Below the pieces are notes generated by a model, which was not told where the DNA came from, did no database searches, and worked only from the letters and a program-made list of their open reading frames with translations. Below, piece after piece: positions 1 to 8,124 of a stretch of DNA of 54,215 nt; the first letter of the stretch is position 1; every line of letters begins with the position of its first letter. The position numbers were made by a program, and so were the translations under genes. Source of the DNA: Deltaproteobacteria bacterium (GTDB lineage Bacteria; UBA10199; DSSB01; JACPFA01); the NCBI GenBank assembly GCA_016183235.1, contig JACPFA010000039.1, positions 1-54,215 of the forward strand, read 5' to 3'.

Positions 1-103
1 ACCTTCCTTCATGGATGGCCTCCTTTGCTTAAGTGTTGTTGCAACAAACCATTTTGTTGCACTCTCTTATTGGGCTAACCAGCGCCCGGTGGCAAGTGCT
101 GAG

Positions 104-236
104 GTCATCCATATCTTCTCATGGGGCTAGCCGGCACGGAATCCTTCCGCGTTCCCCCGCCAGAGGCGGGGGCCTCGGCGCATCCTCGCCGGCTAGCCCG
201 CATGGGGGCCCCGCCGATTCCGCGATGGCTGTGCCA
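104..236. repeat. Degenerate copy A of the large hairpin element
   Basis: This stretch shares the central core of the elements at 17373-17606 and 53830-54071. It has a 12-bp inner inverted repeat (124-135 and 188-199, GGGCTAGCCGGC and its complement) around a GC-rich loop containing CCTTCCGCGTTCCC, followed by a right-hand core with CATGGGGGCCCCGCC and CGATGGCT. The long perfect outer arms of the other two copies are not recognisable here, so this copy looks decayed or truncated. The rest of 1-265 shows no gene; an open frame across it is only a passenger of the repeat. Confidence 0.7.
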
Positions 237-265
237 ACACAGTGTCTATCTCAGGGTCGACTCAA

Positions 266-1366
266 TTAAAGTAAAGCGTTGCCGATTTTGACTAAGCCCT
301 GGGGGCCGTGGATGTCGGTTTCGAATTGGCTAATCTCGGTGTAAGTGCAGGGGGTCGCTAATTCTGATTTCATTTTATTGATAAGAGTCCGGTCTTGTTT
401 GGCTAGGGTTTCATACATGGTCATTAAGTTTTTGCCGGCGGTTACACAATCGCATTTGTTAAAGATCTGGTTCGTTTCAGCAACCCACGCATTTTCTAAG
501 GGGGAATGAACTCGGTTAAAGATAAAATTTTCAAAGGGCAATTCTAGCTCTTGAATCTTATTTAAAAAGAATTTGGATTCTTGGATACTTAAGCGATTGG
601 GGGTGGCCACTAAGAGAAATTGAGTTGAGTCTTGCCTTAAGATTTTCCCTACTTCTTCGGCCCGTTCTTTGAAGCCTTCAAGCATGCCGCCCGTGGTAAG
701 AAATAAGACCGACAGATCTTGTAAAAATTCAAATCCTACAATTTTATCAAGAACGCGCAATAATTTTTTAGAGCCACTTTGCAATACTTGAAAAGATTTT
801 TTTCCTAAAAAGATAGAGGGTTTGAGTAATAATTTAAATAAACTATCGCCTAATAAATTTGCCATTTTGCTGGGTGCATCTAAAAAATCTAATGCGTGTT
901 GGGTGGGTGGAGTATCCAATACTAAAAGGTCATAGGCACCTTTGGAGTAAACCTCGTAGAGTTTTTCCATGGCCATATATTCAGTAGATCCTGCCACCAT
1001 GTTCGATAGGTGGTGATAGATGGGGTTATTCAGAATGGCTGTCTTAGTGGCTTCGTTCGGGGCGTAACGTTCGATGATGGTATCAAAGGTTCGTTTGGTG
1101 TCGAGCATCATGGCCGACAAGGCCCCTGGCATGGAGATACCACAACCTTTGAAGACTTTGGCTTCGATCTCTTGAGGCTCATGGCCAATTTGGCTCAAAC
1201 CCAAAGAATTAGCCAAACGTTTGGCTGGGTCGATAGTTAAAACAATAGCCCGTCGCCCGAGGCGAGCCGCGTTGAGAGCTAAGGTAGCAGAGAGAGTTGT
1301 TTTGCCCACTCCACCTGAGCCACAGACAATGAGGATTTTTTTTTCTAGTAATAGTTCTTTCATCAT
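266..1366 (-). CDS. ArsA-family ATPase, GSGG variant
   Basis: SIMIBI-class P-loop ATPase of the ArsA/Get3 family, 366 residues. The nucleotide site GSGGVGKTT is at residues 16-24, followed by TIDPAKRLA (44-52) and a Walker-B-like YDLLVLDTPP near residue 148. Most relatives read GKGGVGKT; the signature lysine is serine here, while the upstream partner keeps it, so the two may form an asymmetric pair (inference). The start is placed at the ATG at 1366, whose ATGA overlaps the stop of the upstream gene; a TTG at 1378 is also open. No arsenic genes are nearby, so arsenite transport is unlikely and the substrate is unknown. Confidence 0.85.
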   Translation of the reverse strand: MMKELLLEKKILIVCGSGGVGKTTLSATLALNAARLGRRAIVLTIDPAKRLANSLGLSQIGHEPQEIEAKVFKGCGISMPGALSAMMLDTKRTFDTIIERYAPNEATKTAILNNPIYHHLSNMVAGSTEYMAMEKLYEVYSKGAYDLLVLDTPPTQHALDFLDAPSKMANLLGDSLFKLLLKPSIFLGKKSFQVLQSGSKKLLRVLDKIVGFEFLQDLSVLFLTTGGMLEGFKERAEEVGKILRQDSTQFLLVATPNRLSIQESKFFLNKIQELELPFENFIFNRVHSPLENAWVAETNQIFNKCDCVTAGKNLMTMYETLAKQDRTLINKMKSELATPCTYTEISQFETDIHGPQGLVKIGNALL

Positions 1367-2253
1367 AATTCTTGGCAATAAGCGGTGATTTGTTGAAGGA
1401 TTTGAGCATCGGTTTCAGGTTTCCATAGGTGAGGAATGGGCACTAGGGGGTGTTTTTTAAAAAAGCTTTTTAGTTGGTCAAAATAAGTTTGGTTTAAGTC
1501 TAGCCGACTAAAATAATGCCGTAAAATAGGATTATCGGTTTGAAAGGGTTTTAATTTTTGTGATTCTGCTTCGATAAAAAAATTAGGCCACATGCGATTA
1601 GCTAAAATGGGGCCAATAGGAATGTTGATTTTTTTTAACTCTTGAAAAAGATCGATGGTTTCATTAACGGGCATTTCTTCGCATAAGGTGACAATCCAAA
1701 CCGCCATTTTAGTAGGGTCTTTAATCAATTTAACGATGGAATGAGCCTTGTTTTTAAGTGGGCCCATACGCACGGCATGGTCGACTGTATCGGGTACTGA
1801 GAGCATGGCCAGGCTATGGCCGGTGGCGGGGCCATCAACAATGACTAAATCGTATTTTTTTTCTCCTTCTGCTAAATCCCATATTTTCCCAATGGTTAAT
1901 AATTCATTAAGCCCAGGGGTACCTTCCATAAAATGTCTTACAAAACGGTGGTCAAATATACCTTTATATAAGGTTTCAAAACGAACGTATTTTAAAACGT
2001 ATTCATGAAAGCAATCTTGGGGGTTGAGTTGAATAAGAGAGAGATTTTTTTTGAGAGGGGTTTCATGGTAACCCACTTGGGTGTTGCCCAAGAGGTTACC
2101 TAAATGGGTGCAAGAATTAATTTCAACCAATAAAACTTTGACAAATTGACTAGCAAAATTCCCCAAGGCGGCAGCAAGCATGGTTTTGCCTACACCACCT
2201 TTGCCGGTAACAAACCAGATTCTGCGTGATAAAAATTCATTGAAGAGAGACAT
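1363..2253 (-). CDS. ArsA-family ATPase, canonical GKGG motif
   Basis: Second ArsA/Get3-like P-loop ATPase, 296 residues, first gene of a two-gene operon with the GSGG variant, to which it is translationally coupled by an ATGA overlap. The deviant Walker A GKGGVGKT lies at residues 17-24 and retains the intermonomer lysine; a Walker-B-like YDLVIVDGPATGHS follows near residue 135. It lacks the metal-binding cysteine cluster of true ArsA. In the family such proteins act as homo- or heterodimers that change shape on ATP hydrolysis. The pairing suggests a heterodimer, but no client protein is evident. Confidence 0.85.
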   Translation of the reverse strand: MSLFNEFLSRRIWFVTGKGGVGKTMLAAALGNFASQFVKVLLVEINSCTHLGNLLGNTQVGYHETPLKKNLSLIQLNPQDCFHEYVLKYVRFETLYKGIFDHRFVRHFMEGTPGLNELLTIGKIWDLAEGEKKYDLVIVDGPATGHSLAMLSVPDTVDHAVRMGPLKNKAHSIVKLIKDPTKMAVWIVTLCEEMPVNETIDLFQELKKINIPIGPILANRMWPNFFIEAESQKLKPFQTDNPILRHYFSRLDLNQTYFDQLKSFFKKHPLVPIPHLWKPETDAQILQQITAYCQEL

Positions 2254-2297
2254 TAGGATAATGGGAAATTACAGATATTAAAGGGGATGTCTACCCT

Positions 2298-2384
2298 AAA
2301 AGTTTTTTAGAAGTTGGCCGTGCTATTTTGGAGCCCGTTCAAGCATGTCTCCAAAATAGCACGGCCAACTTCTAAAAAACTTTT
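2298..2384. terminator. Long perfect hairpin, probable terminator of the PhaR-like gene
   Basis: A 35-bp perfect inverted repeat (2298-2332 and 2350-2384) encloses a 17-base loop. The stem begins and ends with A/T runs (AAAAGTTTTTT), so it could terminate transcription in both directions. It overlaps the stop codon of the PhaR-like gene by one base and lies 44 bases upstream of the ArsA-like operon start. It shows what an empty long hairpin looks like in this genome, for comparison with hairpins that carry REP elements in their loops. Confidence 0.75.
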
Positions 2385-2935
2385 TATTTAGAATCTTTTA
2401 ATTTTCGTTCTAAATGGGCGAGCTTTTTACGCAAAGAGCGAATCTCGTCTTTGACATTACCTACACTCGATTGGGATTGACTAGACCGAAACTTTTCTTC
2501 GATTTTTTTTTGCAGTTCATCAACCACATTGTTGGTGCGATAAAAAAGATCTTTGAAAAAAGAACCGCTATCGCCTAGTTCTTCTTTGATTTTATCTAAC
2601 ACCTTTTCAGCCTCACCCTTGACATTGGAAAAAGAATGGACGCCTTGATGGATTGACTTTTGAACAAACTCAACTACCTGTTGCCCGGGGTTTTGAATAA
2701 TTTTGCGCAGCATATCCAAGGGAAGTAGGCTCTTTTTCTTTTTTTCTTCTTCAAAGATGATTTGAGTTAGCGTGACGCTGGTTAAATCATCGCCGGTTTT
2801 ATTGTCGATGATTTTGACGTCGTGACCTTCTTTAACTAGATTGCCAATTTCATCTAAGGTGACGTAGCAACTATCTTGAGTGTCGTAGAGTTTACGATTT
2901 TGATACCGTTTAACAACACGCGTTTTGCTTTCCAT
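2384..2935 (-). CDS. PhaR-like polyhydroxyalkanoate regulator
   Basis: 183 residues. The N-terminal block RYQNRKLYDTQDSCYVTLDE (about 10-29) is the signature of the PHB/PHA accumulation regulator DNA-binding domain (PF07879 type). The C-terminal two thirds is Lys/Glu-rich and predicted coiled coil, resembling a phasin-like segment. Known members repress phasin genes and sense PHA granules. The ATG at 2935 has a good ribosome site AAAGGA five bases upstream. No PHA synthase is in the window, so the link to storage polymer rests on the domain only. A 7-bp inverted repeat just upstream may be an autoregulatory operator. Confidence 0.85.
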   Translation of the reverse strand: MESKTRVVKRYQNRKLYDTQDSCYVTLDEIGNLVKEGHDVKIIDNKTGDDLTSVTLTQIIFEEEKKKKSLLPLDMLRKIIQNPGQQVVEFVQKSIHQGVHSFSNVKGEAEKVLDKIKEELGDSGSFFKDLFYRTNNVVDELQKKIEEKFRSSQSQSSVGNVKDEIRSLRKKLAHLERKLKDSK

Positions 2936-2955
2936 GGGGTTCCTTTGAAAAAATT

Positions 2956-2975
2956 TGACGCACTGATTTGCGTCA
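2956..2975. promoter_or_regulatory. Inverted repeat upstream of PhaR-like gene, possible operator
   Basis: TGACGCA and TGCGTCA are separated by six bases, 20 bases before the start codon. A third half-site TGCGTCA occurs at 3074-3080. Autorepression is typical of PhaR proteins, which bind GC-centred dyads; assigning this dyad to it is inference from position. Confidence 0.4.
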
Positions 2976-3077
2976 TATTGAATAAACTTGAATTGAAAAT
3001 CTGCTTTTAGATTAACAGAAATTGCTTGTTTTTGGAAAGAAAATTATGACCTTGGCAAGATTAAGCCTAAAAGTGCG

Positions 3078-3233
3078 TCAATTTTTGAAAATCTTGGCCC
3101 AAAGCGAGGGACCAAAGATAATCAATAAAATAAACAAAATAAGACCTATTTCGGGCAGATTATAGCCGCCGATGGGTAAAACTAAATTCAAGTTTACTCC
3201 TATTTTGAGATTGAGAATTACGATCGTGCCCAT
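3078..3233 (-). CDS. Possible small membrane protein overlapping the upstream gene
   Basis: A 51-residue frame starting MGTIVILNLKIG and ending with one strongly hydrophobic segment (IGLILFILLIIFGPSLWAKI). It overlaps the 3' end of the adjacent membrane-protein gene by 74 bases in another frame and has no clear ribosome site. It could be a separate small protein, or the true C-terminus of the neighbour displaced by a frameshift. The frame stays open further upstream to 3311, which fits either reading. Confidence 0.3.
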   Translation of the reverse strand: MGTIVILNLKIGVNLNLVLPIGGYNLPEIGLILFILLIIFGPSLWAKIFKN

Positions 3234-3633
3234 GAGAAAACCAATTGATCGGTAGTGGGCTATGATCAATAAAGCCGTAAAAATAGAGTAGAATACAATC
3301 GACCACAACAACAGGAAGCAAGCCGATAAAAAGTGGAATTAAGACCCATGAAGAAAGACCTAAACCGTACAAGATTTGTAGTGTGAAACTAACATAGACA
3401 ACATACACAAAGGCCTTCTGAAAGTAGTCGCGGATTCCGGTATTAAGACGTTGCCCTAGGCCATGCCAGGGAATGAAGGCCGAGAGCAGTGAAAACAGGT
3501 AAATGCCTGCACAAATTAAAAGGGTAAGACTACCCGCCTTATTTTGGGAGAACCCATAGGCCCAGTAACTTAAGGCTAGTAGATGTACGAACCAAAAACC
3601 TGGGCTGGTAAAATGAAAGAATTGCCTAGCCAT
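3160..3633 (-). CDS. Small integral membrane protein, unknown function
   Basis: 157 residues with about four hydrophobic segments (roughly 12-28, 33-53, 73-95 and 97-117), then a short polar tail rich in Ser, His and Arg. No family is recognised. The polar tail is unlike the rest and overlaps another hydrophobic frame (3078-3311), so the C-terminus may have been altered by a frameshift. The neighbours (PhaR-like regulator, PP2C phosphatase) give no functional hint. Confidence 0.55.
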   Translation of the reverse strand: MARQFFHFTSPGFWFVHLLALSYWAYGFSQNKAGSLTLLICAGIYLFSLLSAFIPWHGLGQRLNTGIRDYFQKAFVYVVYVSFTLQILYGLGLSSWVLIPLFIGLLPVVVVDCILLYFYGFIDHSPLPINWFSHGHDRNSQSQNRSKLEFSFTHRRL

Positions 3634-3787
3634 GCATGACTCATAGGTGCTTTTGATTAAATAATCAAGGTTGAGTATGGGTTAAATAAGTAATGCCTCA
3701 GTTTTAGGGGTTTAGCTTTCCGAAACCCTTTGCGCGAAAGCGACGAGTCATGAGCACTTAAAAAACATATAGTTTGTTATAAAAGCT

Positions 3788-3867
3788 GTCATTGCGAGGA
3801 GTCTGCGACGAAGCAACCTCCACCATAGCATGTTGGAGATCGCCACGCCCTTCGGGCTCGCGATGAC
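3788..3867. repeat. REP-like palindromic repeat (TCATTGCGAGGAG type)
   Basis: Starts TGTCATTGCGAGGAGTCTGC and ends with the near-complement GGGCTCGCGATGACA, forming an imperfect hairpin. The same element occurs at about 5218-5301 (reverse orientation) and 8957-9040. It sits in the 336-base gap 3634-3969, where I see no gene. Similar intergenic palindromes are common in many bacterial genomes. Confidence 0.85.
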
Positions 3868-3969
3868 AAAGTCACTTCTAATTACTTAAATGACGCAACT
3901 AGCCTTGATTTTGCCTGCAAATGGGTCTAGCTTTTAACCCTTTTCAACAATCTCTTATCAAGGTGGAAC

Positions 3970-5181
3970 ATGGTCGAGGCTGATTCCATGTTAGCTTCTG
4001 ATTTAAACAAGTGGTTGTTGTCTCATTTGCGTCTTTCAACTCCCAACTTGTTGCAGGAAGATCGTCGTTATGACGCAAGTATTTTTGTAAAACCTCCCGA
4101 ACAAATTCCTTCTTATATTCTTAATTTTTTTAAAGTGGATCCCAAAACCGGTATTCCGTTATCCGGGGGGCTCAAAGTACTATTAGCCCAAGTGTTGCTT
4201 CATGAATTGGAAGAGGGTTTGAGATTGTTACGCCGTTGGGGGCATAAAGATATCGCCAATCAAATTCAAGAAATGCAGGGGCATTATCATTTGTTAACGA
4301 TCTTGGAAAATTTGCGCTACCATCTTCAGGGGGCCAAGGGGAAACACACTCAAGTTGAATGGATTTTGATGGGAACCAAAATTCGCCATAATCAGATGGG
4401 AGTTATTGAACAAAAGTTTGGCCCCTATCATGTAATAGGGGTGACGGATTTAGGGGTGCGTTATAAATCTTGTAATCAAGATGCCATGTTGGTGATGCCA
4501 GAACAAAGGGTGGTTGCCATGGCCGACGGCATTGGTGGGTTGGCTGCAGGCGAGACAGCCTCTTGTGTGGCCATTGATTTTTTTGAATATGCTTTATCTC
4601 GGGGGCATACCATTGGGCAAGGTTTTGTTTATGCCAATGATGCCATTCTTTATCGGAGTCGTAAGTTATATTTAGATGGGCCCACTACCACCATGGGGGC
4701 ATCTTTTTTGGCCGCCAGGTTGCAAGAAGGCCAGGTTCAATTTGCTCACGTGGGTGATGTAAAAGCGATGGTGGTGCGGCAAGGCAAACTACTTAAGGCC
4801 ACCAACGATCATACCCATGGGCAAGATCTCTTGCAAAGTCATTTGGTAGATTTTGTGACCGCACGAGATCTCAACCATATCCTCACTCGTACCTTGGGAA
4901 TCGATCACCTATGTGCCCACCGAGATGTGGAGATCACTGAAGTAGCTTTAGAACCGGGGGATAGGATTTTATTGGTCACCGATGGAGTGACCACTAATTT
5001 TTATGATTTATATTTTCAATTAGATGAATTGGTAGAATTGATAGCGCAAGGGAATCCTGTTACAACCGTTGAGAACATTTGGAGGCAAACGCAGCGGCGG
5101 ATGAAGAGTGGGGTGTTGCCGCATGGGTTGCGGGCCAAGCCCGATAATTTTTCCATCCTTTTGATCGAGTACCGGCCTTAG
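3970..5181 (+). CDS. PP2C-family serine/threonine phosphatase with N-terminal extension
   Basis: 403 residues. Residues about 155-402 form a PP2C domain: NQDAM, the metal site ADGIGG, TTTMGASF, HVGDVKA, LLVTDGV and PDNFS appear in the expected order, so the Mn/Mg-binding aspartates are present. The first 150 residues are helical, unassigned and contain a leucine-rich stretch. The start has AAGGTGG upstream with suitable spacing. Bacterial PP2C enzymes dephosphorylate Ser/Thr-phosphorylated proteins or anti-anti-sigma factors; no kinase or STAS partner is adjacent, so the substrate is unknown. Confidence 0.85.
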   Translation: MVEADSMLASDLNKWLLSHLRLSTPNLLQEDRRYDASIFVKPPEQIPSYILNFFKVDPKTGIPLSGGLKVLLAQVLLHELEEGLRLLRRWGHKDIANQIQEMQGHYHLLTILENLRYHLQGAKGKHTQVEWILMGTKIRHNQMGVIEQKFGPYHVIGVTDLGVRYKSCNQDAMLVMPEQRVVAMADGIGGLAAGETASCVAIDFFEYALSRGHTIGQGFVYANDAILYRSRKLYLDGPTTTMGASFLAARLQEGQVQFAHVGDVKAMVVRQGKLLKATNDHTHGQDLLQSHLVDFVTARDLNHILTRTLGIDHLCAHRDVEITEVALEPGDRILLVTDGVTTNFYDLYFQLDELVELIAQGNPVTTVENIWRQTQRRMKSGVLPHGLRAKPDNFSILLIEYRP

Positions 5182-5196
5182 GACAATATAAGCCAC

Positions 5197-5371
5197 GTCT
5201 TTTTGAAGAGTGACTTCTGTCATTGCGAGCCCAACGGGCGAAGCAATCTCACCGGTTAAACCGAGGAGATTGCTTCGTCGCAGACTCCTCGCAATGACAG
5301 ATGCCTCCTACGGGCTCGCTCCTGGTAATGTTTTCAAACAAGGTTAGGCCCTGCTTACTTTTCAAAAAGAC
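5197..5371. repeat. REP-like repeat nested in a locus-specific inverted repeat
   Basis: Outer arms GTCTTTTTGAAGAGT (5197-5211) and ACTTTTCAAAAAGAC (5357-5371) match with one mismatch. Inside lies a TCATTGCGAG-type palindrome (5218-5301) in reverse orientation relative to the 8957 copy. The outer arms resemble those of the 8894-9111 element. The hairpin follows the PP2C stop and could terminate its transcript. Confidence 0.75.
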
Positions 5372-5457
5372 TTTACGCTTGTTTTTTCTCAGCAAACCCA
5401 TTAGTGCTCACCAAATAGGCAAATAATGGTGTTTTAGCCTAAAATATAGGCCAGTAG

Positions 5458-6540
5458 ATGATTGCTTCGCTGGGCATTAAAGGGTTTGAAAGGTTGCTGG
5501 CCAATCTTAATGATTGTGTCATGTTGCTCGACGATCATTTGCAGATCTTATCGCTCAATCCAGCGGCGGAGCGGTTGTTTGGTACTTCCCAACAGGCGGC
5601 TTCAGGTAAAGATTACCGGCATTTTTTTAAAATGCTGCCAGAATTAGTCGAACGGATTCAACAGTGTTGGGTAGATGAATTGAGTTTCACCATCCGTGAA
5701 GTTGAATTTGAATTAAGGGATTTAAAAAAAATTTTATTAGAAGTTCATGGGGCTTTGTTGGCTGGAGAAGGGGTGCATAAGGTAGGGGTCATCCTGATTT
5801 TTAGAGATATAACCTCGTTTAAACAGTTCGAAGAAGAACATAGGCTTTATGACCGCTTAACTTTAATGGGAACTATTGCCGCAGGTCTTGCCCATGAGAT
5901 TAAAAATCCTTTGAGTGGGATTCGGGCGGCGGCCGAGATGATTTTGCGAGAAGTGCATGCGGGCGAACTCCAAGAATTTCCTCAAATGATTATTAAAGAA
6001 GTCGATCGTTTAGATAAACTCATTGTCGATTTATTAAATTTTACCAAGCCTAAAAAAAAGAAATTAGTACCCGTTAATGTTAACAAGGTGTTGAACGAAA
6101 TTATTACCTTGCATGGGATAAAATGGAAAGCTCGTGGCATTAAAATTCAATTGGAAATGGACCCCAGCCTCCCCCAAGTATGGGGGCGTGAAGATGAGTT
6201 AAAACAGGCCTTCCTTAATTTTTTAAAGAATGCGGTCGATGCTATGCCCCAAGAAGGCGAAATTAAAATTGTTACCAAAATCATGACGGATTTTTTAGTG
6301 AAGGAAGCCAGCGAACGATTGCAACGCATGGTTAAGGTGGAGATTATTGATTCGGGGGTAGGCATCCCTGATGAACATAAAAAATCGCTCTTTGCGCCTT
6401 TTTTCTCTACTAAATCCAAAGGTACGGGATTGGGGCTTATGATCTCGCAAAAGATTATTCATGATTGTGGAGGGCAATTGCGTATTGAAAGCGAAGCAAA
6501 GCAAGGCACAACGGTGCAAGTTTTTCTAAAGAGCGTTTAG
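5458..6540 (+). CDS. PAS-type sensor histidine kinase, NtrB-like
   Basis: 360 residues, no membrane segment, so cytoplasmic. A PAS domain covers about 10-120, a dimerisation/phosphoacceptor domain contains GLAHEIKNPLSGIRAAAEM with His146, and a GHKL ATPase domain follows with NAVDAMP (N box), DSGVGIPD and GTGLGLMI. The H-box is the NtrB/AtoS/ZraS type that pairs with sigma-54 regulators. Its gene precedes such a regulator, separated by a long hairpin (6540-6662), and a ZIP transporter follows, so metal homeostasis is a plausible output (inference). The ribosome site before the ATG is weak. Confidence 0.85.
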   Translation: MIASLGIKGFERLLANLNDCVMLLDDHLQILSLNPAAERLFGTSQQAASGKDYRHFFKMLPELVERIQQCWVDELSFTIREVEFELRDLKKILLEVHGALLAGEGVHKVGVILIFRDITSFKQFEEEHRLYDRLTLMGTIAAGLAHEIKNPLSGIRAAAEMILREVHAGELQEFPQMIIKEVDRLDKLIVDLLNFTKPKKKKLVPVNVNKVLNEIITLHGIKWKARGIKIQLEMDPSLPQVWGREDELKQAFLNFLKNAVDAMPQEGEIKIVTKIMTDFLVKEASERLQRMVKVEIIDSGVGIPDEHKKSLFAPFFSTKSKGTGLGLMISQKIIHDCGGQLRIESEAKQGTTVQVFLKSV

Positions 6541-6662
6541 GGACCTCTAAAAAGGGCCCATCTGCGGCGTTGCCCACAAAGCCGCGATCCTCACGTATTT
6601 CCATATACGCTCCGGTCGCGGCTTTGCGGGCGCCTTGCATCTGGACCCTTTTTAGAGGTCCC
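6540..6662. repeat. Long imperfect hairpin between kinase and regulator genes
   Basis: The ends GGGACCTCTAAAAAGGG and its exact complement lie at 6540-6556 and 6646-6662. The interior continues pairing imperfectly through AAAGCCGCG / CGCGGCTTT. The first base is shared with the kinase stop codon, and the hairpin ends 19 bases before the regulator start, ahead of the ribosome site AAAGGTGAG. It looks like an inserted palindromic element and could attenuate read-through between the two genes. The start GCACCTCTAAAAA near 54082 resembles its left end. Confidence 0.75.
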
Positions 6663-6681
6663 CATAGAAAGGTGAGTTGTT

Positions 6682-8124
6682 ATGGCAAGATTATTAATCA
6701 TCGAAGATGAATTGAGTTTGCGTACGATTTTAAAAAAATTGTTTCACAAAAAAGGCTACGAAGTAGAGGCGGCTAGTGATGGTGAGTTGGCCTTGCGTAA
6801 ATTAGAGCAACAAGATTTTGATGTGGTTATTCTCGATATTAATCTGCCATCTGTTTCAGGGTTAGATTTGATGCAAACAATTCGTCAAACCAAACCTAAG
6901 ATTAGTTTTATTGTCATGACCGCTCAAGATACTATGAAGAATGCTGTAGAAGCCATGAAGCGAGGGGCCTTTGATTATTTAACCAAACCCTTTGATTTGG
7001 AAGAATTGGAAACCTTGGTTGAGAAGGCTTTAAAATCTAAGCAAGCCAGCCTTGAGACGGTTGGTTTAAAAAATAATCTTGGAAATTTAGACCCCGAGAC
7101 TAAGATCATCGGCCAGTCCAAGCCCATCAAAGATATTTATAAAATGATTGGCCGCGTCTCTAATAATGATGTCAGCGTGCTGATCTTTGGAGAATCGGGA
7201 ACAGGCAAAGAACTCATTGCTAAATCAATTCATCAAAATAGTGCGAGAGCCAAGGGGCCCTTCGTAGCCGTGAATTGTGCAGCTATTCCGAAAGATTTGT
7301 TAGAAAGTGAGTTGTTTGGTTATGTGAAGGGTGCCTTTACTGGTGCTCATGAAGATCGCATGGGTTATTTTGAGCGTGCCAATGGCGGGACGGTGTTTTT
7401 AGATGAAATTGGGGACATGCCTTTAGTCTTACAGGCTAAATTATTACGGGTATTACAAGAAAGAGAAATTCAGCGATTAGGCCAAGAAGATCCACGCCCT
7501 ATTGATGTGCGGGTTATTTCGGCAACCCATCAAGATTTAGAAAAAAAGGTAGCGGACAAATCTTTTCGTGAAGATTTGTATTTTCGTTTAAATGTAATCC
7601 CGATCTATGTGCCACCTTTGCGAGACAGGAAAGAAGATATTTCAATTTTAGCTAATTATTTTCTAAAAAGATTAGCCCAAGAACATGGAGGTGCTTATAA
7701 AAAGTGTACGGAGGGCAGTCTTAAATTGCTCGAAAATTATCGTTGGCCAGGTAATATTAGAGAATTAGAAAATGTATTAAAACGTGCGGCTATTTTGTCT
7801 AGCAATGACACCTTAGATGTTGCGGATTTTGCCCCATTCTTGGGGGTCGACAATCGAGGTAATGTTTATAAAGATTTTGAGCAAATGCATTTAGAAGAAC
7901 TAATCGAAAACAAAATCCAAAAATTTTTAGATCGATTTGAAGAATTGGATGTGGAAGATCTTTACCAGACGATCATTACCATGGCTGAGCGGCCTTTAAT
8001 TAAATTAGTGCTTAATAAATTAAATGGTAATCAAATTCGAACCGCGAAAGTATTAGGCATTAACCGCAATACGCTTAGGAAAAAAATCCGGGAATTGCAA
8101 ATTATGGTGAAAGATAATCTATGA
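6682..8124 (+). CDS. NtrC-family sigma-54-dependent response regulator
   Basis: 480 residues. Receiver domain 1-120 with phosphoacceptor Asp52 (VVILDINLP), AAA+ domain with Walker A GESGTGKE near 170, the sigma-54 contact loop GAFTGA at about 217 and Walker B GGTVFLDEIGD near 236, then a Fis-type helix-turn-helix at the end (NQIRTAKVLGINRNTLRKK). A linker of about 80 residues between AAA+ and HTH is longer than usual. All catalytic motifs are intact, so it should activate sigma-54 promoters. Its stop overlaps the start of the ZIP transporter (ATGA), so the transporter is co-translated. Confidence 0.92.
   Translation: MARLLIIEDELSLRTILKKLFHKKGYEVEAASDGELALRKLEQQDFDVVILDINLPSVSGLDLMQTIRQTKPKISFIVMTAQDTMKNAVEAMKRGAFDYLTKPFDLEELETLVEKALKSKQASLETVGLKNNLGNLDPETKIIGQSKPIKDIYKMIGRVSNNDVSVLIFGESGTGKELIAKSIHQNSARAKGPFVAVNCAAIPKDLLESELFGYVKGAFTGAHEDRMGYFERANGGTVFLDEIGDMPLVLQAKLLRVLQEREIQRLGQEDPRPIDVRVISATHQDLEKKVADKSFREDLYFRLNVIPIYVPPLRDRKEDISILANYFLKRLAQEHGGAYKKCTEGSLKLLENYRWPGNIRELENVLKRAAILSSNDTLDVADFAPFLGVDNRGNVYKDFEQMHLEELIENKIQKFLDRFEELDVEDLYQTIITMAERPLIKLVLNKLNGNQIRTAKVLGINRNTLRKKIRELQIMVKDNL

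Noticed and set aside
33-269. Open frame of 78 codons on the plus strand
   Set aside because: It runs through the palindromic repeat (copy A), has arginine-proline-rich composition from GC-rich repeat arms, and resembles no protein.
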